Positions 45,582 to 59,214 of a DNA stretch of 64,000 bases are shown here, piece after piece. The stretch comes from Torymus aiolomorphi (lineage: Eukaryota; Arthropoda; Insecta; Hymenoptera; Torymidae): positions 67,391,529-67,455,528 of the forward strand of contig CM070873.1 of the NCBI GenBank assembly GCA_036365515.1, in the 5' to 3' direction. Below the pieces are notes generated by a model. The model had not been told where the DNA came from and did no database searches. It saw only the letters and a list, made by a program, of their open reading frames with translations. Positions within the stretch are counted from its first letter, which is position 1; every line of letters begins with the position of its first letter. The translations under genes were made by a program, and so were the position numbers.

Positions 45582-47638
45582 CCGCTTTATTTTCGGATCT
45601 ACGCGGTCGATTTTAACCGGACGGGTCTCATTTTTTTTGTTTTTTGATTCCGAATTCGGGAAAAAAATAATTTTGTACGACTAAGTGATTCGTTTTTGTT
45701 TTATGTCAAATTTTTCATTTTCGAAAAATTTATTTTTGATTTTTTTTAATGATTGGATTTAAATTTTATAATCCGATGGGTAGCGTTCGAAAGAGAATAA
45801 AAAAACCTATATTTAAAAAAAAAAAAATTTCTCTAGCTATCACGGTTATTTTGTTATTAACAAAAACGTGTTTTTTTTTAAATGCTTATAACTCCCAAAC
45901 TAAATGGTCAATTTTTTTGAGAAAAATCATGATAATGGAGATTATGAATAGCTATAATATGTATAAAATTGAATCCATTCTATTGGCTAGTTTTTAAGAA
46001 AAAAATTAAAAAATGAAAAAAACGTATTTTAGATGGCGACAATTTACGGGAGTAAAATTGTGTTAATCGCTTCAAAATTCCTTGTAGAGGTAGATTTTTG
46101 GTTGCCACCTGCACCTTTCTTTGGGATAGATGATTGGTTCATAAATTTCAGAGATTTTTGAGGTTAAAATTTTTGTAACCTCTTTTTCGAATCGTAATTT
46201 CTCGAGAACGGCTGTATGTATCAGAATGGGATAGGTAGCATTTAAAAGAGAATTAAAATACCTATATTTTCTAAAAAAAAAAGTTTCTAGCTATCACGGT
46301 TCTTTGGTTATTAACAAAAACGTAAAACATGAAAAATGAAAAAAATGAGTTTTGTATGTCCAACGATTCCGGAGGCAAAATAGTCGTAATTTCTTCAAAA
46401 TTCCTTGTGGAGGTAGATTTTGGATAGCTCTTGGTCGAGTTCTTTGGGCAAAATAATTGGTCCATAAATTTCAGAGGTATTTTAGGTTAAAATTTTTTAA
46501 ACTTTTTTTTAAATCGTAATTTCTCGAGAACGGTTCTATGAATCAGCTACAGATTTCTAGATAATTTTGTATGTGATATAGATATTATGCATGTGAATTT
46601 TCATCAAGATCGTACGATTACTTTTTGATATTCAAAATTTTCCTATTTTACAAAGTTATTTTATTTGTCGCCTGATAACTAGAGAAAACTTGTTTTAATT
46701 TTTTTTTTTAATTTGGCGAAGATGTAGAATGTATATTATTTATTATATGCGTTTTTAGAGTAAAAGAATTCGTTTATGAATTTCAGAGATATTCGAGGTT
46801 AAAACTGATTTAGCCTTCTTTTCAATTCGTAATTTTTTGGATATATCTATACTAGAAAATGGAAATAACACGTGCTATGCGTGCGTGTTGTTCACTTGCT
46901 TTTGTTTTTTATTGAGGGTAATTTACAGCGCGATCAAGTTTTAACCTTATTAGACTCATTGAAGAATATATTTGGTTGAAATTTCAAAAGATTATCTTTA
47001 TTTTTTACTCAAAATATCGAATTTTTTTGTATAGAACATTGATTGGGAAAAAGTTTGCATTTTACTTGCAGAATATGCCAGTATTTTTGTTGTAACCTTT
47101 TTGGAAAGTCTCTTGACTGATTGACTTGATTGGTGACTTTATAATAAACATTCATATGTGTAATAAACGAATATATGTAATACAGAGTTTGGTAATTTGT
47201 TCGAATTTATTTTTAAGTTTTCAAAATATTATGGATTTAAAATATTACCCAAAGTTGAAGGTGCACGCGATAACAATATTAAGAAAATCAACCAATAGTC
47301 CTAAAATTTGGGAGAGATATATTTTTTTTATATCTTCAAACTGAATTCGTTGCCCAATAAAATCTAACTATTACGATGAAAGATATTTGAGGTTTAAAAT
47401 AAAACTAATTGAACATATGATAATATTTTGAAAAAATTGATTTATAAAAATATCGGGTTGTTGCACGAGAAAAAGTGTAACAAGAATGAATTTTCGAAAA
47501 ATATATATTAATTTATTACGAATATTCATAAAGAAAATTGGGTATAATACAATTAATTATTGTGATAAAAAATTAAAAAAAAAATTAATAAATACATTAT
47601 TTTGAGGAAGCTAAGTGCCAATGTATTGGCAGCGGTTT
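45389..47638 (+). repeat. Microsatellite-bearing repeat family, copy 3 (longest)
   Basis: Begins TGCTTCCTCACAGAGGAAGC and ends TTGAGGAAGCTAAGTGCCAA...TTGGCAGCGG, 65 bases after the receptor stop codon. At 2.25 kb it is twice the other copies, and contains an internal near-repeat: AGCTATCACGGTT, TTGTTATTAACAAAAACGT, TTCAAAATTCCTTGT and GGAGGTAGATTTT occur both at about 45830-46100 and 46280-46425. No intact gene. Confidence 0.7.
45505..45578. repeat. (TG)n microsatellite
   Basis: About 37 uninterrupted TG units, inside repeat copy 3. Confidence 0.97.
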
Positions 47639-47907
47639 ATTAAAACGTATTTACATTTTTTCCCTTACTTACACTTTCATTTCGCATATCATAAAATACT
47701 AATGATGCAAAACGTAACTCAGCCTGTCCTATATTCACACATATGAATACCCATAAAAAATCAATATCTTTACTTCTTCCTCTTCCGCCTTCTTTCTTAC
47801 ATCCTGTATTACCAGTCGGATCTTTTTTCCTTAATGTCGCCCTCTCCCCCGCTCCCTTTTTCTTATCATACCGCGTCTCGGACGGACTCACGCACGATTG
47901 CTCTCTC

Positions 47908-47955
<48 letters not shown>

Positions 47956-48260
47956 TCTCTCTCGCTTTTAATCTTCTCCCGTCGCGAGGGTGCACTCGCG
48001 CGCGCCTTCGTGATTTCCGCGAACGGCGCTTTTTGTTCGCCCTCGCGTCCCGCTGCGACTGCCCCACGTGCCCGAAGCCCTACACAGGTTTTAGAACTCT
48101 CATTTCGCTCCAGCGCGTGCCCTCCGAGGGCACCGCTGAATGATTAAAAAAGAATGGAGACACGGGAGAAAAAGAGAAAGAGTCCTGCTTGCGTTTCAGA
48201 GCGATCGATATCGTGGGCTGCTCCTGCAGCAAATCGCTCGACACGGGTGTGTGCAGTGGG

Positions 48261-48335
<75 letters not shown>

Positions 48336-49647
48336 TATGCAATGAATGGCCTGAATTTTTCAGTGGGTTATGGAGCAATGGGAGAGGCACGTCTGAAAAT
48401 ATTTGAGAGGAATAATATTAGAATGGGGCAGGAATTATTTAAGAGACGTTGAATTATTGGGTTCGAATTACAGAGACAGTGAAAGGAGTAGTGGATAATT
48501 GACTTACAATGAGCTTGCAACGTTACTAAAAAAGTTTTAAATATTACTACGATTATAGACGTTATTAATTATAAATGTATTAATATTATCATTAATATTA
48601 TGAAAATGGACATACAATAAATGTAATATAAATGATGATCAAGTTTAAAAAGCTATAAATTAATTTTTTTATACTAAATTTATAAAACAAATGAAGAATT
48701 ATTCGCAATTATTATTTTTATAAAGGTAACAATTTATAAATAACTTCTATAACACCAATGGTGCTTACGTGATTATAATAAATCATACAAAAGTTCCATT
48801 GAAATAAATTTCATAATATTTTAGATAATCACTTCAACCTACAATTTTCAATAATAGAAATACTACATGCATTTTTAATAATAAAATGATTTAGAGAGAA
48901 GAAAATAAATATAACTTAAAAATCATTTTTGGTTATCATTATTTTATGCATATAATAATCAAGGTATTGAAAATTGCATTGGAACATGTTGTCTGAAAAA
49001 TATTAATTTATGAATAGACCATTCAATCCACAAATTGAGTTTTTATGAAAGAAATTACATCCGCTCTTTCAGAAGGTTTTATAGATATTTTTTAATCAAA
49101 TGAGGGGTAGGAAAAAATTGTTTTAGAAACTAATTGTTTTTAAAATAACTAATTATCAAGTGTGAAACCAATCGGAATTGAATAGTTGGTTGTTCAAAAT
49201 AGAAGAAAAGCAGCTATAAAATAAGATACTTAAACTTTATTTTGTATTTATGTAAGAATTGTTTGAAGGCAAAGGTTCAGTTCTACAATGCGTCGGAGAT
49301 CGTACAAGTTACGGGGGTGTGTACACCGCGACTCCTCAAATGAATCAACTGTTTTTAAAAATTCGCTATACAATACATCGCTCGCTCACGCTCACACGTT
49401 TGAAATATATTTTTTAAAAGATACATTTTTGAATGTTTAAAATATATATGATTATATACTCTTAAATTATTTCATAAAGAGAGTACATTTTTATGTTGAG
49501 AATAAAATATTGGAACAATCTCTTACTTTAATATAATAGGGACTGTTTTGGCTGCAGAAAGCGCGTAAACTAGAGCTTTACAATACTTATACTTTAAATA
49601 CTATGGGTGCAAAAGCATATAAAAATGAACGACTATTGGTTGAAAGG

Positions 49648-49693
<46 letters not shown>

Positions 49694-50682
49694 GTATATG
49701 CCAAAAAGGTCACACATTCAGATAACAACGCGATCCTGAAGCACGGGTGGATAGCAGTACGGTCCTTAGTAATAAAGTGACCCTAGAAAGTAATATATAA
49801 ATGGCAGCTAATACAGTTTATAAAACATAAAAATTAATCTGGGTTTTTCCCAAAAGTTTATGATTTTAAATTGTGTGCCGAAGCGCTAAGACTTAATTTA
49901 ATCCCCTTGTACTTTGCGAGGCCAGCTGGAGTAATAACAGATTTAGAATGGTGTTCGTGATGTTTCTTGAACAACTTTCTTTCAGGGCTTCTATTTTGTG
50001 TGCATACATGCACGTACTTCAAAACAAAAAACTTTTTTGTTATGCCATGACATTGTCAAATGTCTAGAAAATGTTTAAAAAATATTTTTATATTTTTTAG
50101 AAAGGTACTTATTATCATTTTAATTTTCGTTTATAAGTTATCTAATAGAAACGATAAATATTACTTATTTTGAGCCCATTTTACTAAATAGTAGTGCCCG
50201 CTGAAAATGTGGACACATCTCATTTTGACTTCTTCATTTACGTACTCTCTCTTCCTTTCTCACTCTTCACCTCTCTCTCTATAGTTATTTTGTTAAAAAA
50301 TTATGTATCTTTATTGATTATAACTCTGTAAGTATTTATGGTACCAATACGAGCAAAAACGATTTGAAAAAGTCCGAAAAAGTTTTAATTGAAGCTTTAT
50401 TTAGTTGAAAAGTAAGCAGTCAACGATAGAGAACGAAAATTGTTAAAAATTTCTTGTTTTTAGCGATTTTAATGGGGTATCATGAATTATGTTAGATTGC
50501 AAAATCTAGCAATTGATCAATTGATCTTTCAATTGATTTCTATCAATTGAAAACTCTTTCATTTTCTTTTTACTTCAGCATCCATGTTAAATTCACCGTT
50601 TTTCGAATAAATTTTCTCCAATTTTTTCTGGTAAAATAAACTGAGTAACGTGTACTATTATGATGTGTGCTGATGACTGATG
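47639..50682. other. Non-coding, GC-rich island with three microsatellites
   Basis: (CT)n lies at 47901-47963, (GA)n at 48263-48332 and 49652-49689. 47960-48130 is GC-rich. ORFs through these are low-complexity. The rest is AT-rich with no gene seen. Confidence 0.55.
48263..48332. repeat. (GA)n microsatellite
   Basis: Some 35 GA units. Together with the (CT)n tract at 47901-47963 it can pair, being complementary, about 300 bases apart. Confidence 0.95.
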
Positions 50683-51515
50683 ACTGATATATGAGCAATT
50701 CCTGGGAAATTTCCCTCTTACGTCGCCAAAAAAAATGAAAAATTTTTTTGAATGCACACTTATCACACAAGATTTTTCTTGTTTCTTGAACCTTAGAGAA
50801 CGTGAAAAACGTGTGTTCCAAGCCGATTGAGTGGTATCATTTTTTAACAGCACTTTTAATTTTTCTTATGGAAATTTAACATGGGAAAAATGGGTGAAAA
50901 GTTGTCATTGATGATGAACCAATAACAAGCTATTAAAGAAGCTAAACGAAATTCCACAAAAAAGCAATTAAAGTTGATGAATAGAGCTTTAATTTGAGAG
51001 GGCAATCGTTAAAATCGGTCGATTCGGTGCAAAGCTACGTGAATTTGAAAATGAATGAAAAGTGCGAAAAATGACGAAAATTTTAAGAATTACGATGATT
51101 TAGGAAAAATCGCTCATTTTTTGTCATTTTTCGCACTTTTCATTCATTTTCAAATTCACGTAGCTTTGCACCGAATCGACCGATTTTAACGATTGCCCTC
51201 TCAAATTAAAGCTCTATTTTTCAACTTTAATTGTTTTTTTGTGGAATTTGGTTTGGCCTCTTCAATAGCTTGTTATTGGTTCATCATCAATGACAACTTC
51301 TCACCCATTTTTCCCATGTTAAATTTTCATAAGAAAAATTATAAGTGCTGTAAAAAAATGATACCACTCAATCGGCTTGGAACACACGTTTTTTCACGTT
51401 CTGTAAGGTTCAAGAAACGAGAAAAACCTTGTGTGGTAAGTGTGCATTCAAAAAAATTTTTCATTTTTTTGGCGACGTAAGAGGGAAATTTCCCAGGAAT
51501 TGCTCATATATTAAT
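50683..51515. mobile_element. 833-bp near-palindromic element
   Basis: TATATGAGCAATTCCTGGGA at 50683 is inverted as TCCCAGGAATTGCTCATATA ending at 51515; arms of about 400 bases meet near 51099 with a very short loop (AAAAATGACGAAAATTTT around 51070 and its inverse). Arms differ by scattered substitutions and small indels. ORFs at 50570-50853 and 51193-51480 are mirror translations. Confidence 0.88.
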
Positions 51516-52270
51516 ATTATCTCGAAAAACTATATAAAATCTCCTTAAATAACTCCACGACAATCCCCCCCCCCCTCCACTCCATAATAATGAAATACTC
51601 CGCATTAGGTGACCGGCAAAACTACCCCGCGATGAACTTATGCACTTGGGTTCTTTTAATGCGACGCAATTACTTTAATTCTGAGGGTGGCGCGCCTGAG
51701 CTTCACAGGAAAAAGAACACGCACCCTTGCCAGCCGATGATTAAAAAGGCGGAATTATACGGCTCTTTCTCCCCCTCCTTGCGAAAGGTAAACGAGACTG
51801 CAGGGAGGATAAGACTCGCAAGCTCGCGCGCGCGCGTCAAGACAGCGGAGGTTAAGTGGTCTCCATTGTACTTTTAAACGCCTGTGGAAGAGAGCAAGAG
51901 AAGAACTTGTGAGGACTCTCCACAATTACTCAGCAATGACAAATGATTGTCTCTCCGAGGTAAACTGCTTTGCATTTCCACCCCCATCCGTGCGAGCGAT
52001 TTCTGCCCCGCTGCAACGATGACTATCTTTCTTTCTGCGAGTGTTGGTTCTTTTTTGCCTCCATAATCGTTTGTTCCGCTTCTCGTTATGTGCACACGGC
52101 GCGCAGTGCTGAGATGCTCGGCTTTTTTGTTACGTCTTGGAGGGGAAGAAGGATCCGCGGGTGAGACGGGGAAGTTAATCGCGTGTACGTTTTTTTTCGC
52201 GGCTTGAGATGGAATGGAGAATGAGATAAATAAGGACAGGCGGCAGGGTTAGCGGAAGAAATTGTGACAA
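51516..52270. other. GC-rich non-coding island
   Basis: A poly-C run lies at about 51564; mixed GC-rich DNA to 52260. No domain in its short frames. Confidence 0.4.
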
Positions 52271-52274
52271 TTAA

Positions 52275-53195
52275 GGGGTTATATCTGGTTGGAGCTAAAA
52301 AAAAAAAGGCCTTTTTTCATATTTTTTTTGAGCTCGTTTTTAAATTAGCATAAATAAATAATATATGAATCGGTTAAGCAACTCTTTTTTGGGAATATAA
52401 AAAAATTTTTTTATTGGTGAAAATTTACAAAATGGCGGCTATTTGTCAATAAATGTAAAGCAGTATTTGAAAAAGTATCTCTCCGGCACGCAGTAGAAGT
52501 CCTCTGGATCACCATCTGGAACAATAAAAAATTTTTTTCATATATACATGAGTTTTGCGGTTGAAGTACACACGATTATATTTTTAGGAATTTTTTTCGC
52601 AAAATGGCGGTTGTTCAAACAAAAAGTTGCGTTTTCGACGAAAAAAATCGACTTAAATTGTTTATAACTTTTTTAATTGTTTATCGATCGTTGAAATCGT
52701 GTGTACTTAAACAGATAATCTAATGAAGAAGCTACAGTTAAAATTTCAAATCAATCGGATGAAAACTCATCGAGTTTTACTGCGTGCCGATTTTGAAAAC
52801 TTGGTTTTGAGATAAACGCACTTGAAATTTGAAAACTTTATAATTTTGTGAAATCGTAATGAGGGCCGTAATAATTTTTTTACCTTTACTCTGCTATCCC
52901 AGCATGTGTGTAGTACAAAGCGACATCTATAGCATAGTTTTGAAGTATATTCTCGGCGGTCGATAAATTATAAGCATATATATGACCGCGAGATTCAAAA
53001 ATGCACCGTCAACGAAATAGACGAAATTTCTTCATTTTTCACCTCAGAATTGCTTTGGAAAAATTGATTTTTAAAATTTGTCTGAGTTTCTTTCATGTTT
53101 GGACATTATTGATCATAAATCTAGGGATGTTTTACCATACTTTAAGCCAATAAAAAAAAAATGGAAAAAAAAAAATTCCAACCAGATATAACCCC
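52275..53195. mobile_element. 921-bp TTAA-flanked MITE (Kolobok- or piggyBac-like)
   Basis: TTAA at 52271-52274 precedes GGGGTTATATCTGGTTGGA, and TCCAACCAGATATAACCCC precedes TTAA at 53196-53199: 19-base near-perfect TIRs with TTAA duplication. GGGG ends are more Kolobok-like than the CCC ends of piggyBac. The interior is non-coding. Confidence 0.8.
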
Positions 53196-53199
53196 TTAA

Positions 53200-56100
53200 G
53201 GCGTGGTAGTGTAATGAGATTTTTCAAGATTTACGTTTAGAGTACGATTGAAAACAACCGAAGACTCGATTTTCACGATGCCCTGCGGCATGAAGAAATT
53301 AGCGATATTTTGTATATATGTATAAATATAGTTTTCCTCTGTTAATTTTTCAATACAGACGTTAACGGATGCAATCTGCAAGAAAATATATATAGTATAT
53401 ATAAACTGAATTTAATTTGACTAAATTTGGTTTGAAAAAAAATCATTTCTAATTTTTTAACATATTTTATTATATTTAGGCATACGTGTAATATGAAGAT
53501 GAAAAGGATAAGCTTCCTCAATATATTATTAAAAAAATTTGTATCGAATGTTTTGAGGCTAAAATGAAAAGGCATCTATTTTTGTATCTCCAACGGTATT
53601 TACCTGAAGTTTTTCCCATAATGGTAATAATAATAAAACTAGAAATGAAAAGCATGATGATTAAACTGTAAGAAGTATTGTGGGCAAATAGTTAGGGACT
53701 GACCAGTTTTGACCTGCCCACATACCTGCGTTAAGTATTCCAGGGATCGGGGAATCCCAGCTTTTAGTAATTACTCTTCGCAGTCCCACATTTACTACCC
53801 CATTATAAAAAACGTGATTTTGTAAACTGCGTTGTCTATTGTAAGCGTACCGAGTAATAGACAAAACTTTAAACAAAATAGAGTTTTGCAAAGTAATTTG
53901 GAATGCATAAAGTACTATTATATTAAAAAACTGATAGATTAATCAAAATCGCTGCTCAAGGAAACTCAAAAAGAAATACTTATAATAGTATTTTTATTTG
54001 CACATCCGTTTATTACTTTTTGTTTAAACAGTTTCCAAAATTATTAAAAGAAAATGCTGTTACATATATTATTAAATAACTTATAGTTCCAAAACAGTTT
54101 TTTAATTATATACGGTGATCTTTTGTCATTTAATTTTATAAGCATTTCTTCTTTTAGTAGGTTGAATCCAACAATATTACATTATTTTAAATTGTTTCCA
54201 ATTATTTAAAGTAAGGTTTCTCAATTACATACAATTTTAAAAAAAGGCTTGCTCAAAAGTATAATAAATAAAAATCGTTCTAGCCAGCTATGTTTTATAT
54301 ATTCACTGACCATTTTCTACAATTAAATATACTCCTTTTACATTCATGAAAATTTTTTACTACTAGGTAAATTTTATACCGGTCTTTTATATTACTAATA
54401 AACTTAACTCAACAGATTACAAATATTTACCATCTTTATTGTACATAAAGATGATTACTTATCGCGCAAACAATTTTTACACGCACATTAAACGTACCTA
54501 GTTGCTTGTACAATGCCAACATTGATTTAGATCTTGCTGTTTTGTGGCGACTTGGTCTCACGTTGGTGACACAGCGCACGCACGTTTGGATACGCGTGCG
54601 TTTACATTGGGAACTCAATGGGAGCTTTCATCATACGCCGCTCGTAAATCATTTGTTTGCACTTCGGAGGTCGGGAGAACGGAATGAAAACGGCGAACAC
54701 GTGCGCTGTAATCGAAGCGCGTAATGCGGCTTTATCATTCGACCGACAAACATTTAAATTAACAATTGTACGATGACATAATGTTTTTAATAAAGGCTTG
54801 TAGTGTGTTGAAATTACGGCTGGATTCATTTTAAGAAAAATGACAAAAGAATGTGATTTCATTGCGAACTATTTTATGTATTACTTATTTTTATAAAAAA
54901 GAAAGAGAAAAGAAAAATAGTTATCCAATTCACAACTCATATGATGCTGTAAAGCTAAATTTACAAACTTTTATAACATTAGTTTTCAAAATAAATCATA
55001 CTACAAAATAAATCGTACATTTAGGCCTCTTAGGGAAAACACCTGCTCGCATCCACATTTGGTTTTCACTCTACATTAAATCGCCTTAAGAGATCTTGGA
55101 ACCTATTACCACACCGCATCATTCACTTAAATGTTTTACGATATCATTTAAATCTCCATTGCGTTCGCTCGTTCATAAGTATTGACTTATTTGAATGTGT
55201 TTTATCTTTTTTGCGAACTTTTGATTATTTCGCCATTCTAGGTAGACCATTATGTATATTTTCAATATTTTAATATAAAGTGCTTCTTAGCCCGTCTAAA
55301 TGTGAAGTAAATAAATAAATAAATAAATATTCACGTAACTTTGACTACTTGGATAAGTATTACATCAACTTTTTAGATTACTATAATAATAAAATATCGC
55401 TCGCTTTTGGTTGCATATTTTCACTCTATTTAAAAAATTACAGATTAAAAAAAAAAAGCAGCGAAATCTCCTTTGTACTGCATACATATTTCTTTAGCAA
55501 CCTACAGCTCAGGTCCCACGAAGCGACGAAGACGCGCCAGCATCTCCCCTCCCCGGCATCACATGGGGGTAAAATAAACGCATCCGCGAGTTGCACTTTC
55601 AAACGAGTTTCGCGAGCAAGAGCAAGAGAGAGGTGGAGAAGAGAAAGCGGGTAAAACTCGTGCTCGCCCGCGCGTTAGCGAGGCTGTGCGCCAGGCCGAT
55701 TCGGCGCGTAGCACGTGCAAAAGTTGGCGCGTCTGATCTGCGCGGCATTATTTGCGGAACAACTGTCACTCATTGCCAAAGTTTAACGCTGATTACGAAA
55801 TTAGCGTGCTCGCTCGTGCGCTAGCGCGCGAAGTAGGACTTTGTCGCCATTAAAAATCCTTAATTACATGCGGGCGAGCGTGAGATATGCACTTTTAGGA
55901 TTATACTTTATGCTGTGGGCGGGAAGTGGAACAATTGAAGTTTCAAAGTATTTTAATTTGGAGAAGGTAGGAAAAATATTTCAATTAGCATGATGAAGAG
56001 CATAAGAGTAAAACATTTATTTATTTTTACCTTTAAGAATTATCTGTTTAGTTGAAAAATTATTATTCAATGTTAAAATTTTATGAAAAGATTTTTGGTC

Positions 56101-58256
56101 AACATTTACCTAATTTTACAAATAAAAATAAGTTTATTGAATACCAACCGACATATTCAACATGTTCTATCCCTTGTATGTAAGTCTTTGAATAATTTTT
56201 CTGAAAAATTTAGATAACTTTTATCATCACTGATGAACTGTAGTCACTGATTTTTGGATGATAAAAGTCGTTAATATCTTACATATACATATTTATCAAG
56301 TTTCTAGTAAATTCGATACAATAAAATATCTTTAGCAACGCATTTAGACTTTTACTTGAAAAATCACTTACTTTGTGGAGTATTGTACAATAACTTTCAA
56401 TTCAAGTTAAAGTTTATTAAATATTTTTATTATGTTTTATTATTTAATATTATAGATAATGCCTCTCACTAATATTATTTTAACAATCCTCACTATAAAA
56501 TATTAATATGTTTATATATATAAATTTTTAAATGTAATCTTCAACCTTTATAAAATTTAATAAATAAAAAAAGTACATACATATAATAATATTTTTTAGA
56601 GAGACTTTTTATATTTCAAGTATTCTGGAATAATAGGTACATAGAGAAATTAATATTTTGTAAAGCTTTTAACATTATGAATATTCAATTAACTTATTTG
56701 ATTAAATTACATTAAACTTGTTTCTTCTTTTTATTTTTTAAGAAAATTAATTATGAAAATGTATATTTCAGACAATACATTATTTTAAAATATTATACAA
56801 TCTCCAAAAATTATGAACTTGTTATCTGGCCTTTCTCCTTTCAGAATGCCCATGCCTCTTTCAGCCCCTTCTTCTTACCCATCGGCAATCAGTGCCCTCT
56901 ACGTTGATGCCCCTCTCCTGACCGCCTACAAATACTGCGAAGCGCAGGCCGGAGAGCGAAGGATCAGTTGTCACCAAGCCCTATACTTGGAAACCTCGAG
57001 TGCTACAGTCGCTCTCCAAATCTATTCTCGGAAGCGCTTCACTAACTTTGTTTTCTCGTTTGCAAAGTGATTATTTAGCTTCTGTCGAGAATATCTGGTA
57101 TTCATAACCGTCATTAAAATGGATTTTTTGTACGGAGATACTCGATGCTTTCCTCTTTTGCATCACGAGTAAGTTTTAATGGTGAAATACGCATTTATAT
57201 TCAGTTATAGTTCAAATCTTTATTTTGTGTTTATATCGTTTCTTTACAGGATCTAACTGGAACGTATGTGAATAGTTCTCGTCCTTTGGAAAGTGCACAG
57301 AGTAAACTTAACGTACTGTTATTGGCCATTAGGACGTAAAATGATCTACAAAAGAAATACAGCAGTAGAGATGTTGAAGTCGTCAAGAGGATTGCAAAAC
57401 ATGATTTTCATTCCACAAATATACTCAAAAACAAAATGTAATCATAAAAAGAAAAATTTAATAGAGTGCAAGTGTTTTGGAAAGCAGTGAAATATTAAGT
57501 CACACTTCTACAAGAACAAGCTACCGACAACACAAGCAGTAACTTCAATACGCCGCTTTTAGCGGCTTTCAAGTAACCAACGCTTCACAGATCTTCACTG
57601 TATCGTCAACGTTATCATCCGTCAATAATGCCGTTCGCTGGAACACCGCGTCAAGAGTGGTTATTTTGGCTTCTTATTAGGCTCGAAGATGTTTCTACGG
57701 TACTTATTGATTGTTCATAATTAAAGAACAAGCATTAAGTAGTGTGTAAGTTATACAACTTAATATTATATTAACAAAGGAATAGATTAAATAAGCAATG
57801 GTTCATATTATAAGAAAAACCGTAACTATAAGGACTCGGATCCTATTTAGCAAATTTTCGTTACTGACCTGCGAGAAAAGGATAGATTTCAATGACTTGT
57901 CAATATTCAATGATATTGGATATTTTAAAAGTCCAACTTAATTGAATGCCATCAAGCGTAATCATTTCTTCTTGAAACTTATAATTTTATCTTACTATTA
58001 TAACTCCATGTAATTTTAAAAGTAGAATAGTTTAGGAATGGCTGTAAAATCAAACGCATAATTAAATACTATAATTGTAATTGTAATTGTACTAGCGACC
58101 TAAATAGGACAAGGGTAAATCTCTTTAATAACAATTTATTAGCTATATTATCTAATTTTTAATGAGTTTGCTAATTAGATATTTATATACATATTAGATG
58201 TTTGATAATACTTCTAAAAAGTACTATAAAATAAAATAAGATCCCGGAGTTATCTT
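53200..58256. other. Long AT-rich stretch without recognised gene
   Basis: GC-richer patches at 54520-54730, 55500-55870 and 56860-57060 contain short frames with no recognised domain. (AAAT)n lies at about 55305-55325. Nothing else can be supported. The patches could be regulatory or untranslated exon sequence. Confidence 0.45.
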
Positions 58257-58670
58257 TTACAGTCTGTCCATTAATCTCTCGAGCGATGTCATAAAGAAGA
58301 GAAGGTTTTTCAAAAGGAACATAATATAATCCTTTAGTTTTTCTATATCTTTTTCACTGTAGATGCCACTCACGCCTAAATTGTCGGGACTAATATAGCG
58401 CCAAATCGAACTAGTTCTTGGACTAATTTCCGCTGGAGCTTTCGTTTCTGTAGATCGTGGTAATATCTTATACCATTCTATACCTAACGAATAATACGAA
58501 GGTAAAAGAGCGTTACAGCTCACTCTGGTTCCATGTTCTTTGAGTATGTGCATTCTTGGCGTTAAAAAATAGGTTTTATTTTGGCGAGTTACTTGTAATA
58601 GTTCCGCGAAACATTCTTCACCGTGTTCTATTTTTACGTCTACTGGTACACATTTTATAATACCTCAAGA
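58257..58670 (-). pseudogene. Retroelement envelope-like glycoprotein, 3' fragment (copy B)
   Basis: On the minus strand the frame enters at about 58670 with KIEHGEECFAELLQVT, nearly the same as KVEHGEECFAELQVTQ at the end of the env fragment at 62488-62837. It then continues through VSCNALLPSYYSLGIEWY to a hydrophobic segment FLLKNLLFFMTSL that may be a membrane anchor. It is joined abruptly at about 58680 to pol linker sequence, so reverse transcriptase, RNase H, integrase and env N-terminus are deleted in this copy. Confidence 0.6.
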
Positions 58671-58686
58671 TGTGAGGTAACCCTTA

Positions 58687-59214
58687 CTACCTAGTATTAA
58701 CGGGTATAGTATATATTGTAGGGATACGGTGCGTTACTACATTAGTACAGGGTAATTCCTCATCGTCTAAATAAAACCTATCAGCATTGTTCTCAATTAA
58801 AATGTAAGCTTGCTCTAACTCTGTTTTGTTTAAATACGAGATACAAATTTTTTCTTTAACGAGGTTTATTCTTGAGTTATTAATAGAAAAATTAATATTC
58901 TTAATTTGAGTATTAAGGAGATTATTTGTTAATTGAATACTATATATTTGTAGAAAATGAGTATTTCTATTATGACCTTCAATATTAAGATCATTAAAGG
59001 TTTGTTCCTTTTCTGTATGAAAACTATGAGTTTGGCTGAAATTCGGGTTTCCTTCAATAAAATATGATTCTAGATCATAATCGTCTAACAAATAATCTTC
59101 TTCTTCGAAATTAATATCCTTATTATCTGGTAGGTTAGAAGTATAATTAGCGCATACAGAAACCTTGTCACCTAAATTTGAAAATAGTTGAAAACCGCTA
59201 TCGTACCTTAACAT
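58687..59214 (-). pseudogene. pol linker region following the protease (copy B)
   Basis: 175-residue frame, acidic in its middle (NFEEEDYLLDDYDLESY), directly after the second protease-like domain. Position suggests the spacer between protease and reverse transcriptase of a Ty3/gypsy pol. No reverse transcriptase motif follows; the sequence runs into env at 58680. Confidence 0.55.

Noticed and set aside
47743..48406. Several open frames over CT/GA tracts
   Set aside because: They are translations of dinucleotide repeats on both strands.
56813..57070. 85-residue frame
   Set aside because: Composition typical of a chance frame in a GC-rich patch; no domain.
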